From Amycolatopsis xylanica (GTDB taxonomy: Bacteria; Actinomycetota; Actinomycetes; Mycobacteriales; Pseudonocardiaceae), in assembly GCF_900107045.1 (NCBI RefSeq), contig NZ_FNON01000006.1:1-64000 (forward strand): a stretch of 64,000 bases of DNA, read 5' to 3'. Positions within the stretch are counted from its first letter, which is position 1. Each line of letters begins with the position of its first letter. Made by a program: the position numbers and the translations under genes. Below the pieces are notes generated by a model, which searched no databases, had not been told where the DNA came from, and saw only the letters and a program-made list of their open reading frames with translations. Positions 33,086 to 42,530 of this stretch are shown here, one piece after another.

Positions 33086-33123
33086 CGCAAAAAGGCCGCC
33101 TTTTCCGAGGCGGCCTTTTTGCG
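33086..33123 (+). terminator. rho-independent terminator of the rex-hemACD operon
   Basis: Perfect 15-bp stem (CGCAAAAAGGCCGCC at 33086-33100 with 33109-33123), 8-nt loop, containing GGCGGCCTTTTTGCG, a classical GC stem and T-run. It starts 9 nt after the hemD stop. Confidence 0.9.
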
Positions 33124-33223
33124 TTTCAGTGCTGGCTGAAATCTGTTCCTGAGTCGTCGGAGGTGTCGCTAACCTGGCCTCTTCCTGGTGAAACACATCA
33201 GGAATCGTCACTGGGGAGTGATT

Positions 33224-33640
33224 GTGAAACCCATTTCTCGTGCTGCCCGTATTACCGCCGCGACCGGTGCGGCGGCGTTCGGATTACTCGGTCTCGCGGG
33301 CACCGCGTCCGCGACGCAGGAGGCGGTGACCCCGTTCTCGGTCTGCAGCCCGGCCGGGTGTGACGCGCAGCGCGTCGACGGCACCGTGGAGTACCTCTCC
33401 GGCCAGAACCGGGCGCGGATCGTGGTGAAGCTGACCGACACCACGCCACCGGAGCGGTTCATGGTGGGCAAACTCGAGCTGACCGGCTGGCTGGGCAGCC
33501 AGAACTGGACGCTGCAGTCCAACGGCCAGTCGAAGGAGTTTGTGCTGACCTCTGAGGAGATCGCGCCTGTCTCGCTGGCTGTCTCCGCCTGCACCAACCC
33601 GCCGTCACAGTGCAACAAGGTGAGCGTGCCGGTTCGCTGA
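33224..33640 (+). CDS. small secreted protein of unknown function
   Basis: 138 residues from GTG 33224, with GGGGAG 5 nt upstream. The signal peptide is MKPISRAARITAATGAAAFGLLG with a cleavage site near TASAT. The mature ~108 residues contain two cysteine pairs (CSPAGCD and ACTNPPSQCNK), likely disulfides, and short beta strands. No family was recognised. It lies between the hem operon terminator and hemB with its own spacing, and a 20-bp-plus hairpin follows. Confidence 0.75.
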   Translation: MKPISRAARITAATGAAAFGLLGLAGTASATQEAVTPFSVCSPAGCDAQRVDGTVEYLSGQNRARIVVKLTDTTPPERFMVGKLELTGWLGSQNWTLQSNGQSKEFVLTSEEIAPVSLAVSACTNPPSQCNKVSVPVR

Positions 33641-33684
33641 GTGAGGGCCCCTTCCACCAAGCCCGGCTTGGTGGAAGGGGCTCA
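33641..33684 (+). terminator. terminator hairpin after the secreted-protein gene
   Basis: The 16-bp inner arms CCCTTCCACCAAGCC-type (ending 33663) pair with GGCTTGGTGGAAGGG (from 33665), with outer GTGAG/CTCAC continuation. The loop is very short, so extrusion as a hairpin is likely. Its right side lies close to the hemB promoter. Confidence 0.75.
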
Positions 33685-33709
33685 CCCGGGCAGGCGTAAC
33701 CTTGGGGGA

Positions 33710-34684
33710 GTGTTCCCAGAACATCGTCCCCGCAGACTCCGTGTAACCCCGGCCATGCGCAGGCTGGTGGGGGAAACCACGTTGAGGCCCCGTCAGCTGA
33801 TCCTGCCGATGTTCGTGGCCGAGGGCGCGACCGAACCGCGCCCGATCGCGAGCATGCCGGGTGTCGTCCAGCACACCCGTGACTCACTCCGCAAAGCCGC
33901 CGTCGCCGCCGTCCGTGGCGGGGTCGGCGGTCTGATGATCTTCGGTGTCCCCGAAAAGCACGACGCCACCGGCTCCGGCGGCATCGACGAGAACGGCATC
34001 CTCAACGTCGCGCTGCGCGACCTGCGTGCCGAGCTCGGCGACGAGACCGTGCTGATGGCCGACACCTGTCTCGACGAGTTCACCGACCACGGCCACTGCG
34101 GCGTGCTCGACGTCGACGGCAAGGTCGACAACGACGCCACGCTGAGCGTGTACGCCGAGATGGCCGTCGCGCAGGCCGAAGCTGGCGCGCACATGGTCGG
34201 CCCGAGCGGCATGATGGACGGCCAGGTCGGCGTCATCCGCCGCGCGCTCGACCAGACCGGGCACACCGACGTCGGCATCCTCGCGTACTCCGCGAAGTAC
34301 GCGAGCGCGTTCTTCGGGCCGTTCCGCGAGGCGGTGAACTCGCAGCTCAAGGGCGACCGCAAGACGTACCAGCAGGACACGGGCAACGCGCGCGAGGCGC
34401 TGCGCGAGATCGAGCTGGACATCGCCGAGGGCGCCGACATGGTCATGGTCAAGCCCGCACTGTCCTATTTGGACGTCATCAGGTCCGCCGCCGACCTGTC
34501 GTCGGTTCCCGTTGCGGCGTACAACATCTCGGGCGAGTACGCGATGGTCGAGGCCGCCGCGGCCAACGGCTGGCTCGACCGTGAGCGCACGATCCTCGAG
34601 GTGCTCACCTCGATCCGCCGCGCGGGCGCCGACGTCATCCTCAGCTACTGGGCCGCCGAAGCCACCGCCTGGCTCAACGACTGA
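33710..34684 (+). CDS. hemB: delta-aminolevulinic acid dehydratase (porphobilinogen synthase)
   Basis: 324 residues from GTG 33710; TAACCT 7 nt upstream indicates a leaderless transcript. It condenses two 5-aminolevulinates to porphobilinogen. The Schiff-base lysines are K196 (YSAKYASAFFGPFREA) and K248 (MVKPALSYLD). The metal-site motif reads TCLDEFTDHGHCG: the cysteine equivalent to E. coli C122 is Asp, so one of the three zinc ligands is lost, while C120 and C130 stay. The enzyme may therefore use Mg2+ or a mixed site. It is transcribed separately from rex-hemACD. Confidence 0.96.
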   Translation: MFPEHRPRRLRVTPAMRRLVGETTLRPRQLILPMFVAEGATEPRPIASMPGVVQHTRDSLRKAAVAAVRGGVGGLMIFGVPEKHDATGSGGIDENGILNVALRDLRAELGDETVLMADTCLDEFTDHGHCGVLDVDGKVDNDATLSVYAEMAVAQAEAGAHMVGPSGMMDGQVGVIRRALDQTGHTDVGILAYSAKYASAFFGPFREAVNSQLKGDRKTYQQDTGNAREALREIELDIAEGADMVMVKPALSYLDVIRSAADLSSVPVAAYNISGEYAMVEAAAANGWLDRERTILEVLTSIRRAGADVILSYWAAEATAWLND

Positions 34685-34773
34685 CCCCGAAAGTCTTGGG
34701 GGGTAAGGGGTTTCGGGGTTCGTTACCGCCGGATGGCGGAATCACCTCTTCCGGTGGGAGGTCGCCGGGTTCG

Positions 34774-34802
34774 TTGACAGCAACGATAACGATCATCACT
34801 CT
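34774..34802 (+). promoter_or_regulatory. promoter of the Ldh-family gene
   Basis: TTGACA at 34774-34779, 17-nt spacer, CACTCT at 34797-34802, then 7 nt to GTG 34810. This is a consensus -35 and good spacing with a weaker -10, giving a leaderless transcript. The upstream gap (34685-34773) contains no gene. Confidence 0.6.
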
Positions 34803-34809
34803 CGGTTAA

Positions 34810-35703
34810 GTGCCTCTCAGACCTCGAACCAAACCACAGAGCATCGAAATTCCCGAGCAGGCGCGCACGCGGGTCGACGTCGACACGCTGATCGGCTTCG
34901 CGGCGGACGTCTTCGTCGCGTACGGCGTCGGGCCGTTGCAGGCCAGATGTGCCGCCGAGGCGCTGTGCTACGGCGACCTCGTCGGCCAGCCGGAGCACGG
35001 GATCACCAACCTCTTCCGCACCTACCTGCCGATGCTCGAGCAGGGACTCATCGCGCCCGACCCGGAGCCGCTGGTCATCGCCGACCGGGGCGCCGCCGCG
35101 CTGATCGACTACCGGCACGGGCTCGGCCTGTGGGCCGTCAGCCACGCCATGGACCGGGCGGTCGCCAGGGCCTCGCGCAACGGCGTCGGCCTCGTCTCGC
35201 TGCGTGGGGTGAGCCCGTTCGGCCGCGCCGGTTTCCATGCGGCCCGCGCACTTTCCCAGGGCATGATCGGCATGGTCATGGCCACCGGCAGCGTGCGCGA
35301 GGGAGTCAATCCGCTGGGCGTCGCGGCGCCGGCGGGCGCGTATCCGTCGTTCGTGTTCGACCTCGACTCGACCGCGCAGGCTGGCGGGCTGACGTTGATG
35401 GTGGAGGTGTTCGCCGGTCTGCTGTCGGGGGTCGACGACCACGACCACGACACCGGGCTGATGGCGCTGGCCATCGCGCCGACCGCGTTGCGCAGCGCCG
35501 ACGGGTTCTACCGGGCCGCGAGCGCGTTGTTCGGCAGCGTGCTGGGCTGGGAGAGCGACGTGCCGATCCGGTATCCGGGCTGGCCGGAGGCCGAACACGC
35601 CGAGCAGTGCCGGGCGCTGGGGGTGCCGCTCGACGGGCGGACGCATCGTGATCTCGCCACGCTGGCCGGTCGGCTCGGACTCAGGCCGCCAACGACCAAT
35701 TAA
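34810..35703 (+). CDS. Ldh family oxidoreductase (malate/L-lactate dehydrogenase type)
   Basis: 297 residues from GTG 34810. The type-2 malate/lactate dehydrogenase fold is indicated by YGVGPLQARCAAEALCYGDLVGQPEHGI, where the catalytic His lies in the usual HG context, NGVGLVSLRGVSPFGRAGFHA, GMIGMVMATGSVREGVNPLGVAAP, and a dehydrogenase-like FDLDSTAQAGG. It is about 40 residues shorter than typical members, mainly at the ends. It oxidizes a 2-hydroxy acid with NAD(P)+; the substrate is unknown. Confidence 0.82.
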   Translation: MPLRPRTKPQSIEIPEQARTRVDVDTLIGFAADVFVAYGVGPLQARCAAEALCYGDLVGQPEHGITNLFRTYLPMLEQGLIAPDPEPLVIADRGAAALIDYRHGLGLWAVSHAMDRAVARASRNGVGLVSLRGVSPFGRAGFHAARALSQGMIGMVMATGSVREGVNPLGVAAPAGAYPSFVFDLDSTAQAGGLTLMVEVFAGLLSGVDDHDHDTGLMALAIAPTALRSADGFYRAASALFGSVLGWESDVPIRYPGWPEAEHAEQCRALGVPLDGRTHRDLATLAGRLGLRPPTTN

Positions 35704-35712
35704 GCTGCCCGG

Positions 35713-36156
35713 GTGAGTGACGAGACGCCGACCGAGGTGAAGGTCTCCTTCTGGCTGTGGGTCGCCGCGGCGGTGTTCATGGTCGCGGCGTACCTGAGCC
35801 TGTTCATCCTCCGCCAGCACTTCATCGACGAGCAGGTGAAGAACAACGTCGACCCCAAGGCGACGGCCGACAAGATCGCCAGCGGGGCGACGTACTTCCT
35901 GCTGGCCATGCTGATCGGCGCGATCGTCATGGGCTGCTTGTTCGTGCTGTTCGCCTGGAAGGCACGCGAGGGCACCCGGTCGGCGCGCACAGTGCTGACC
36001 GGCCTGCTGATCGCGACCGTGCTGTTCCTGATCTTCATCAAGCTCAACGGCCTCGCGTTCCTGTTCGGGCCGCTGTTCGGGCTGATCGCGTTGCTGCTGA
36101 TGTACCTGCCGAAGGTGCAGCCGTACTTCCCGAAGGTCGGCCGCCAGCTGCCATGA
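35713..36156 (+). CDS. membrane protein of unknown function (four helices)
   Basis: 147 residues, GTG start 9 nt after the Ldh stop. Four predicted membrane helices: FWLWVAAAVFMVAAYLSLFIL, ATYFLLAMLIGAIVMGCLFVLFAW, RTVLTGLLIATVLFLIFIKL and FLFGPLFGLIALLLMYLP. The only soluble loop is a short acidic/Lys segment between helices 1 and 2. No family recognised. It overlaps the next gene by 4 nt, forming a unit of three small membrane-protein genes. Confidence 0.72.
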   Translation: MSDETPTEVKVSFWLWVAAAVFMVAAYLSLFILRQHFIDEQVKNNVDPKATADKIASGATYFLLAMLIGAIVMGCLFVLFAWKAREGTRSARTVLTGLLIATVLFLIFIKLNGLAFLFGPLFGLIALLLMYLPKVQPYFPKVGRQLP

Positions 36157-36590
36157 GCGACGAAGACCGATACCGCGAGCAGGCCGTCAGCTGGCTTGCG
36201 CTGATCTGGGGACCTGTCTTCGCGCTCGTCGGCTACCTGACCGAGCTGATCGGAGGCGGCCCGAGGCATGGGCTGACCTGGATCGGTGTCGGGCTCGGCC
36301 TGGCGCTCATCACGCTGCCGTGGGCGTACGCGCGGCGGCGATACCTGACCGTGCGCGTCACCAGGCTCGAACTGTGGCAAGGCCGCGAAGCGTTGCCGCT
36401 CGGCCAGATCAAGGAACTCGACGACGTCGGCACGCCGGTCGGCGCGCGGGTGCTCGGCGGCGGCTGGACGGTGCCGCGCAAGTACGACGAGTTGCCGATC
36501 CGGCTCGAGGACGGCACCGTGGTGCTGGCATGGGCCAAGGACGTCGAGGCATTGCGTGACGCGCTCAACGAAGTGAGGGGCTCCTCGTGA
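36153..36590 (+). CDS. DUF3093-like membrane protein
   Basis: 145 residues, ATG overlapping the previous stop. Two N-terminal helices (SWLALIWGPVFALVGYLTEL, TWIGVGLGLALITLPWAY) precede a soluble domain, YLTVRVTRLELWQGREALPLGQIKELDDVG to VLAWAKDVEALRDALNEV, whose pattern resembles DUF3093 (a PH-like beta domain ending in a helix). The family assignment is from pattern only. It overlaps the downstream gene by 4 nt. Confidence 0.65.
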   Translation: MSDEDRYREQAVSWLALIWGPVFALVGYLTELIGGGPRHGLTWIGVGLGLALITLPWAYARRRYLTVRVTRLELWQGREALPLGQIKELDDVGTPVGARVLGGGWTVPRKYDELPIRLEDGTVVLAWAKDVEALRDALNEVRGSS

Positions 36591-36931
36591 TCGACCTTCC
36601 CCAGCCGACCGGGTCCGACCTCTGGCAGCCGCCCGACGAGCTGGCGCCGCTGCACCGGCCGGTGCGCGCGCTGGTCGCGCTCGGCGAGGTCATCGTCGCG
36701 GCCGTGCTCATCTGGCTCGGCTTCGTGTGCTGGGGTCACGCGCACACGGACCTGACGGTGATCAGCGCCGACGGCGCCCGCCTGGTGTCCACCCGCTGGT
36801 TCGGCAACTGGCTCGCCGGCGCGCTCGGGCTCGGCATTTTGTCCGTGTTGTTGCTGGTTGACGCCGTTCGCCAGCTCTCACTCGCCATCCGCGCCAAGCA
36901 CCGCAAGCCCAAGCAGCCAGCTCACAGCTGA
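36587..36931 (+). CDS. small membrane protein of unknown function
   Basis: 114 residues, GTG start overlapping the DUF3093-like gene. Two hydrophobic helices (RALVALGEVIVAAVLIWLGFVCW and NWLAGALGLGILSVLLLVDAV), with a ~30-residue loop between them and a basic C-terminal tail (AIRAKHRKPKQPAHS). No motif. The last codons carry phased CTCACAG repeats that may belong to the downstream promoter. Confidence 0.7.
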   Translation: MIDLPQPTGSDLWQPPDELAPLHRPVRALVALGEVIVAAVLIWLGFVCWGHAHTDLTVISADGARLVSTRWFGNWLAGALGLGILSVLLLVDAVRQLSLAIRAKHRKPKQPAHS

Positions 36932-36955
36932 CTCACAGGAAACCCCTAGGAAACC
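36921..36955 (+). promoter_or_regulatory. phased direct repeats upstream of the macA-type gene, candidate operator
   Basis: CTCACAG occurs at 36921 and 36932, and AGGAAACC at 36937 and 36948. Both pairs have an exact 11-nt period, about one helical turn. Tandem 11-nt direct repeats are typical sites for OmpR/PhoB-type response regulators. The start of the exporter gene lies 29 nt downstream. Confidence 0.45.
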
Positions 36956-36983
36956 GACAGCGGGCGGGTCGACTGTTGCGCCC

Positions 36984-38185
36984 GTGAAACGTCGGACTTT
37001 GATTGTCAACGGGGTGCTCGTCGTCTTGCTCGGGGCGGCGGGTTTCGGGATATATCAGGCATTCACCCCGGCCACGAACACCGCGCAAGCACAGACCCGC
37101 AGCTCTCCGGTTCAGCGCGGCACGGTCACCGAGACCGTCTCCGCCGCGGGCACGATCGCGAGCGGGTACAGCGGTTCGGCGAACTTCGGCACCTCCGGCA
37201 AGGTCACCTCCATCAGCGTCTCGGTCGGCGACGTGGTCAGCACCGGCCAGCGGCTCGCGACCGTCGACGGCACGACCGCGACCAAGCAGCTGCAGGTCGC
37301 GAAGGCCAACCTCGCGGTGGCGAACGAGAACCTCAGCAACGCCGACACCGCCAACGGGCAGAGCACGACCGCCTTGCAGGCCAAGGTCGACCAGGCCCAG
37401 CTGGACGTCGAGACCGCGCAGAACGCCGTCAACGCCACGGTGCTCACCTCGCCGGGCTCCGGCACGGTCACCGCGATCAACGGGACCGTCGGGCAGCAGG
37501 TCGGCTCGTCCTCCGGAAGCGGTGGCCAGCAGCAGTCGGCTTCGGGCAGTGGCTCCGGTTCGGGCAACAACAGCCAGTCGTCCAGCAGCGCTTCGTCGAG
37601 CAGCAGTGCGTTCATCACGATCACCGACATGACGAACCTGGTGGTCAACACCTCCGTCGCGGAGATCGACGCCTCGAAGGTCAAGGCCGGGCAGAAGGCG
37701 ACCGTGACCATCAACGCGCTGCCGAACGCGCCCGTGCAGGCCACGGTCAGCAAGATCGACCTGACCCCGACAGCCAGCGGCAACGTCGTCGCGTACGGCA
37801 CCCAGCTGACGCTCGCCAGCCCGCCTGACGGCCTGCGGCCCGGCCAGTCCGCGAGTGTCGTGATCACCGTCGCCGAGGCCGATGACGTGCTGAGCGTGCC
37901 AGCCGCCGCCGTGACGACGGCCGGGAACGCGAGCACAGTCGTGGTCGAGGACGCCGCAGGGCAGACGTCGACCAAGACCATCCAGATCGGCGTGCGCGGT
38001 GAGTCCACTGTGGAGGTCAAGTCCGGGCTGAACGAGGGCGACCGGGTCGTCGTGACCGCAGCATCGCCCGGTACCACGAACAACGGGCGCACCGGCGGAT
38101 TCGGTGGCACAGGCGGATTCGGCGGCAATGGTGGCCAACGTACGGGCGGCACCGGCGGGTTGCCGGGTGGAACCGGTGGCCGAGG

Positions 38186-38189
<4 letters not shown>
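36984..38189 (+). CDS. MacA-type periplasmic adaptor / HlyD family protein
   Basis: 401 residues from GTG 36984. One N-terminal helix (LIVNGVLVVLLGAAGFGIY) is followed by the membrane-fusion architecture: RGTVTETVSAAGTI barrel start, lipoyl-like half-motifs around VTSISVSVGDVVSTGQ and TSPGSGTVTAINGTVGQ, a short helical hairpin, and beta domain to VVVTAA. A Ser/Gly/Gln-rich insertion of about 35 residues sits inside the second lipoyl half. The C-terminus is a Gly-rich tail (FGGTGGFGGNGGQRTGG). It pairs with the ABC genes that overlap it. Confidence 0.88.
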
Positions 38190-38874
<685 letters not shown>

Positions 38875-38878
<4 letters not shown>

Positions 38879-40071
38879 ACCTACTGGAGATCCTGCGCTT
38901 CGCGGTCCGCGGGCTGACCGCGAACAAGCTGCGCTCGGCGCTGACCACGCTCGGCATCACGATCGGCGTCGCCGCGGTGATCCTGCTGGTCGCGGTCGGC
39001 AACGGCGCGTCCGCGTCGATCACGGCGAGCATCCAAGGGCTCGGCACCAACGTGCTCAACGTCTCGCCTGCGCGCGGGCAGGGCTCGGCGGCGCGGCCGT
39101 TGACCACCCAGGACGCGCACGCGCTGGTCGACCCGGTCGGCGCGCCGGACGTCAAGGCCGCATCGCCGGTCGTCAGCACGTCCGCGACCGCGACCTTCGG
39201 GCAGACGACCTACGACCTGCCGTCGGTCACCGGCACCGAACCGGCGTACTTCACCACGACGAACCGGGCCGTCGCCGACGGCGCGCTGTTCACCGCCGAG
39301 GACGTGACGGCCGCGCGCAAGGTGGTCGTGCTCGGGCCGACCGCGGCCCAGTCGATCTTCGGCACGGCCGAGCCGGTGGGGCAGCGGGTGCTGCTCAACA
39401 GCATCCAGTTCACCGTGATCGGCGTGCTGCAGGCGAAGGGCGCGACCGGGCTGCAGAACGCGGACGACGTCGCCATCGCGCCGCTCACGGCCGTGCAGAA
39501 CTCGCTGACCGGCTACGGGAACCTGAACCAGATCGCGGTGCAGGCGACCACGGCCGACTCGGTCTCGCTCGCGCAGGCCGAGGTGACCGCGATCCTCAAC
39601 GCCCGCCACGGCGTGGTCGCTGGTCGGAACCCGGACTTCCAGATCCAGAACTCGGAGCAGCTGCTGGCGACCCGGACTTCGGCGACGGAGACGTTCACGG
39701 TGCTGCTGGCCGCGGTGGCCGCGATCTCGCTGCTCGTGGGCGGGATCGGGGTCACCAACATCATGCTGGTCACGGTCACCGAGCGGATCCGCGAGATCGG
39801 CATCCGCAAGGCGATCGGGGCGCCGAAGTCGGCGATACTCGGCCAGTTCCTCGCCGAGGCGACCATGCTCAGTCTGTTCGGCGGACTGCTCGGCGTCGCG
39901 ATCGGCGTGCTCGGCAGCCGGTTCACCATCGCCGGGATCACCCCGGTCGTGGTGCCGTCCTCGATCGTGCTCGCGTTCGCGGTTTCCGCGCTCATCGGGC
40001 TGTTCTTCGGTAGTTATCCCGCGAATCGGGCTGCTTCCCTGCGGCCGATCGACGCTCTCAGGCACGAGTAG
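38875..40071 (+). CDS. MacB-type ABC transporter permease
   Basis: 398 residues. One N-terminal helix with the MacB_PCD signature (TANKLRSALTTLGITIGVAAVILLVAVGNGA), a large extracytoplasmic domain of about 220 residues, then three C-terminal helices with the FtsX-type segment VTERIREIGIRKAIGAPKSAILGQFLAEA. This is the standard mechanotransmission permease. Substrate is unknown. A small accessory gene follows 5 nt after the stop. Confidence 0.94.
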
Positions 40072-40076
40072 GAGCC

Positions 40077-40580
40077 ATGACCCAACCCACTCCGGAAGAA
40101 ATCGTCGCCAGCCCGGCCGTCACCGGTGACCTGGACAAGGAGATGAAGGCGGTGGCCAAGCCGGTCGGCAAGGTCACGCTCATCCTCGGCGGGATCCTCG
40201 TCGTCGCGGTCGCGTTCGGCGGCGGGGCCTGGACGCACTCCGCGCTGGCCGGTTCGTCGACGCCCTCTCGTACCGGCCAGGCCCGGCCCAGCGGTCAGCC
40301 GCAGGCTCCCGGTGGTCAAGGGCGCCAGGGCGGCTTCGGCCGGGGCGGCACGGCGGGCACCATCGAACGCGTCGACGGCTCGACCATCTACGTGAAGACC
40401 ATGCAGGGCACGGAGGTCGCGGTGTCCACTTCGGACTCGACGACCGTGAACGTGACCCAGCCGGGCAAGGTCACCGACCTGAAGACGGGCGCGACCGTGC
40501 TCGTCCAGGGCCAGGCGGGCGCGGACGGCAAGGTCGCGGCGCAGTCCATCACCCAGCAGCCCGCCCGCTCCGGAGGCTGA
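40077..40580 (+). CDS. small membrane-anchored accessory protein of the MacAB-type operon
   Basis: 167 residues, ATG with GGAG 3 nt upstream. A ~30-residue cytoplasmic segment, one membrane helix (VGKVTLILGGILVVAVAFGGGAW), a Gly/Gln/Arg-rich linker (GGQGRQGGFGRGG) and a C-terminal beta domain, GTIERVDGSTIYVKTMQGTEVAVSTSDSTTVNV, similar to DUF5666. The Gly-rich linker resembles the MacA-type tail. It is probably the exporter's fourth component, which is inference from position and topology. Confidence 0.75.
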   Translation: MTQPTPEEIVASPAVTGDLDKEMKAVAKPVGKVTLILGGILVVAVAFGGGAWTHSALAGSSTPSRTGQARPSGQPQAPGGQGRQGGFGRGGTAGTIERVDGSTIYVKTMQGTEVAVSTSDSTTVNVTQPGKVTDLKTGATVLVQGQAGADGKVAAQSITQQPARSGG

Positions 40581-40602
40581 GCGGGTTTGCGAGACTGGCC
40601 GG

Positions 40603-41907
40603 GTGACTTCTGAAGTCGATCAGTCCAAGGCATGGTTCGAGCGGGCGAAGGCTGCCACGCCTGGCGGGGTCAACTCCCCGGTCAGGGCGTTCAACTCGGT
40701 CGGCGGCACGCCCCGGTTCATGGTGCGCGGCCAGGGCCCGTACCTGTGGGACGCCGACGGCGCCCGCTACGTCGACCTGGTGTCCTCGTGGGGCCCGATG
40801 ATCCTGGGCCACGCGCACCCCGACGTCGTCGCGGCGACGCAGGCCGCGGCGAACTCGGGGCTCTCGTTCGGCACGCCGACCATCGGCGAGGTCGAGCTGG
40901 CCGAGGAGCTGATCTCGCGGGTGCGGCCCGTCGAGCGGGTCCGGCTGGTCAACTCCGGCACCGAGGCCACGATGAGCGCGATCCGGCTGGCGCGCGGGTT
41001 CACCGGCCGGCCGAAGATCATCAAGTTCGCCGGCTGTTACCACGGTCACGTCGACGCGCTGCTCGCCGAAGCCGGTTCGGGACTGGCCACGCTGGGCCTG
41101 CCGACTTCGCCGGGCGTCACCGGCGCGCAGGCGTCGGACACGATCGTGCTGCCGTACAACGACCTCGCCGCCGTGCGGAAGTCGTTCGAGGACAACAAGG
41201 GCGAGATCGCCGCGGTCATCACCGAGGCGGCGGCTGGCAACATGGGCGCCGTCGCGCCGATCGACGGTTTCAACGCGGGCCTGCGTGAGATCACGCGCGA
41301 GAACGACGCGCTGCTGATCATGGACGAGGTGATGACCGGCTTCCGCGTCTCGCGCGCCGGCTGGTTCGACATCGACGGTGTCGCGGGCGACCTCTACACC
41401 TTCGGCAAGGTCATGTCGGGCGGGCTGCCCGCCGCGGCGTTCGGCGGTCGCGCCGACGTCATGGCGAAGCTCGCGCCGTCCGGGCCGGTTTATCAAGCGG
41501 GCACGCTGTCTGGGAACCCTGTCGCCGTCGCGGCCGGGCTCGCGACTCTGCGGGCGGCCGGTCCCGAGGTCTACGCGAAGCTGAACGAGAACGCTTCGCG
41601 ACTCGGAGATCTCTTCGGCAGCGCGCTCACCGAGGCCGGTGTCACGCACCGAGTCCAGTACGCGGGCAACCTGGTGAGTGTGTTCTTCACCGAGTCCGAG
41701 GTCATCGACTACGACGGCGCGAAGGCCGCGGAGACCTGGCGTTTCCCGGCGTTCTTCCACGCGCTGCTCGACGCGGGCGTCTACGCGCCTCCGAGCGCTT
41801 ACGAAGCGTGGTTCGTCAACGCCGCGTTGGACGACGAAGGGTTCGAAGTGATCGAAAACGCACTGCCCGCCGCCGCCCGCGCGGCCGCCGCGGCGGTGAA
41901 GCCATGA
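40603..41907 (+). CDS. hemL: glutamate-1-semialdehyde 2,1-aminomutase
   Basis: 434 residues from GTG 40603. PLP-dependent class III enzyme making 5-aminolevulinate from HemA's product. Visible: TPGGVNSPVRAFNSVGGTP, VSSWGPMILGHAHP, the NSGTEATMSAIRLARGFTGR phosphate-binding segment, DEVMTGFR, and the Schiff-base lysine about K269 in YTFGKVMSGGLP. Length normal. It starts the chain leading into the cytochrome c maturation genes, linking heme supply with heme attachment. Confidence 0.97.
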   Translation: MTSEVDQSKAWFERAKAATPGGVNSPVRAFNSVGGTPRFMVRGQGPYLWDADGARYVDLVSSWGPMILGHAHPDVVAATQAAANSGLSFGTPTIGEVELAEELISRVRPVERVRLVNSGTEATMSAIRLARGFTGRPKIIKFAGCYHGHVDALLAEAGSGLATLGLPTSPGVTGAQASDTIVLPYNDLAAVRKSFEDNKGEIAAVITEAAAGNMGAVAPIDGFNAGLREITRENDALLIMDEVMTGFRVSRAGWFDIDGVAGDLYTFGKVMSGGLPAAAFGGRADVMAKLAPSGPVYQAGTLSGNPVAVAAGLATLRAAGPEVYAKLNENASRLGDLFGSALTEAGVTHRVQYAGNLVSVFFTESEVIDYDGAKAAETWRFPAFFHALLDAGVYAPPSAYEAWFVNAALDDEGFEVIENALPAAARAAAAAVKP

Positions 41908-42530
41908 CGACCGTCGTCCACATGCTTCGCCACGGCGAGGTCCACAACCCCGAGAAGATCCTCTACGGCCGCCTGCCCGGTTTCCGGCTTTCCGAGCGCG
42001 GCCAGCGGCAGGCGCTGACGGTCGCGGAGGCCGTCGCGGGCCACGACATCGTGCACGTCGTCGCGTCCCCGCTGCAGCGCGCGCAGGAGACCGCCGCGCC
42101 GATCGCGGGCGCGCACCGGCTCGACGTCGCGACCGACGAGCGGCTGATCGAGGCCGACAACCAGTTCGAGGGCAAGCGGGTCGCGGTCGGCGACGGCGCG
42201 CTCCGCCAGCCCCAGCACTGGAGCAAGCTCCGCGACCCGTTCACCCCGTCCTGGGGCGAGCCGTACCTCGAGATCGCGCACCGCATGCTCGGCGCGGTCT
42301 ACCGCGCGCGTGCCGCGGCCGACGGCCACGAGGCGCTCTGCGTGTCGCACCAGCTCCCGATCTGGACGTTGCGTCGGTTCCTGGAGGCCAAGCGCCTCTG
42401 GCACGACCCGCGCAAGCGCCAGTGCTCGCTGGCCTCGTTGACCTCGCTGGTCTTCGAGGGCGAAGAGCTGGTCCGCATCGTCTACAGCGAGCCCGCGGGC
42501 ACGACCGACCCGAAGGTGACCGGCGCATGA
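41904..42530 (+). CDS. histidine phosphatase family protein
   Basis: 208 residues, ATG overlapping the hemL stop. The RHG motif VVHMLRHGEVHNPEKILYGRLPGFRLSERG lies at residues 4-33; the second histidine is in EALCVSHQLPIWTLRR. It is a phosphoglycerate mutase-like phosphatase without PGM signatures. Placed between hemL and the thioredoxin-like gene as in mycobacteria (Rv0525). The substrate is not known. Confidence 0.9.
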   Translation: MTTVVHMLRHGEVHNPEKILYGRLPGFRLSERGQRQALTVAEAVAGHDIVHVVASPLQRAQETAAPIAGAHRLDVATDERLIEADNQFEGKRVAVGDGALRQPQHWSKLRDPFTPSWGEPYLEIAHRMLGAVYRARAAADGHEALCVSHQLPIWTLRRFLEAKRLWHDPRKRQCSLASLTSLVFEGEELVRIVYSEPAGTTDPKVTGA

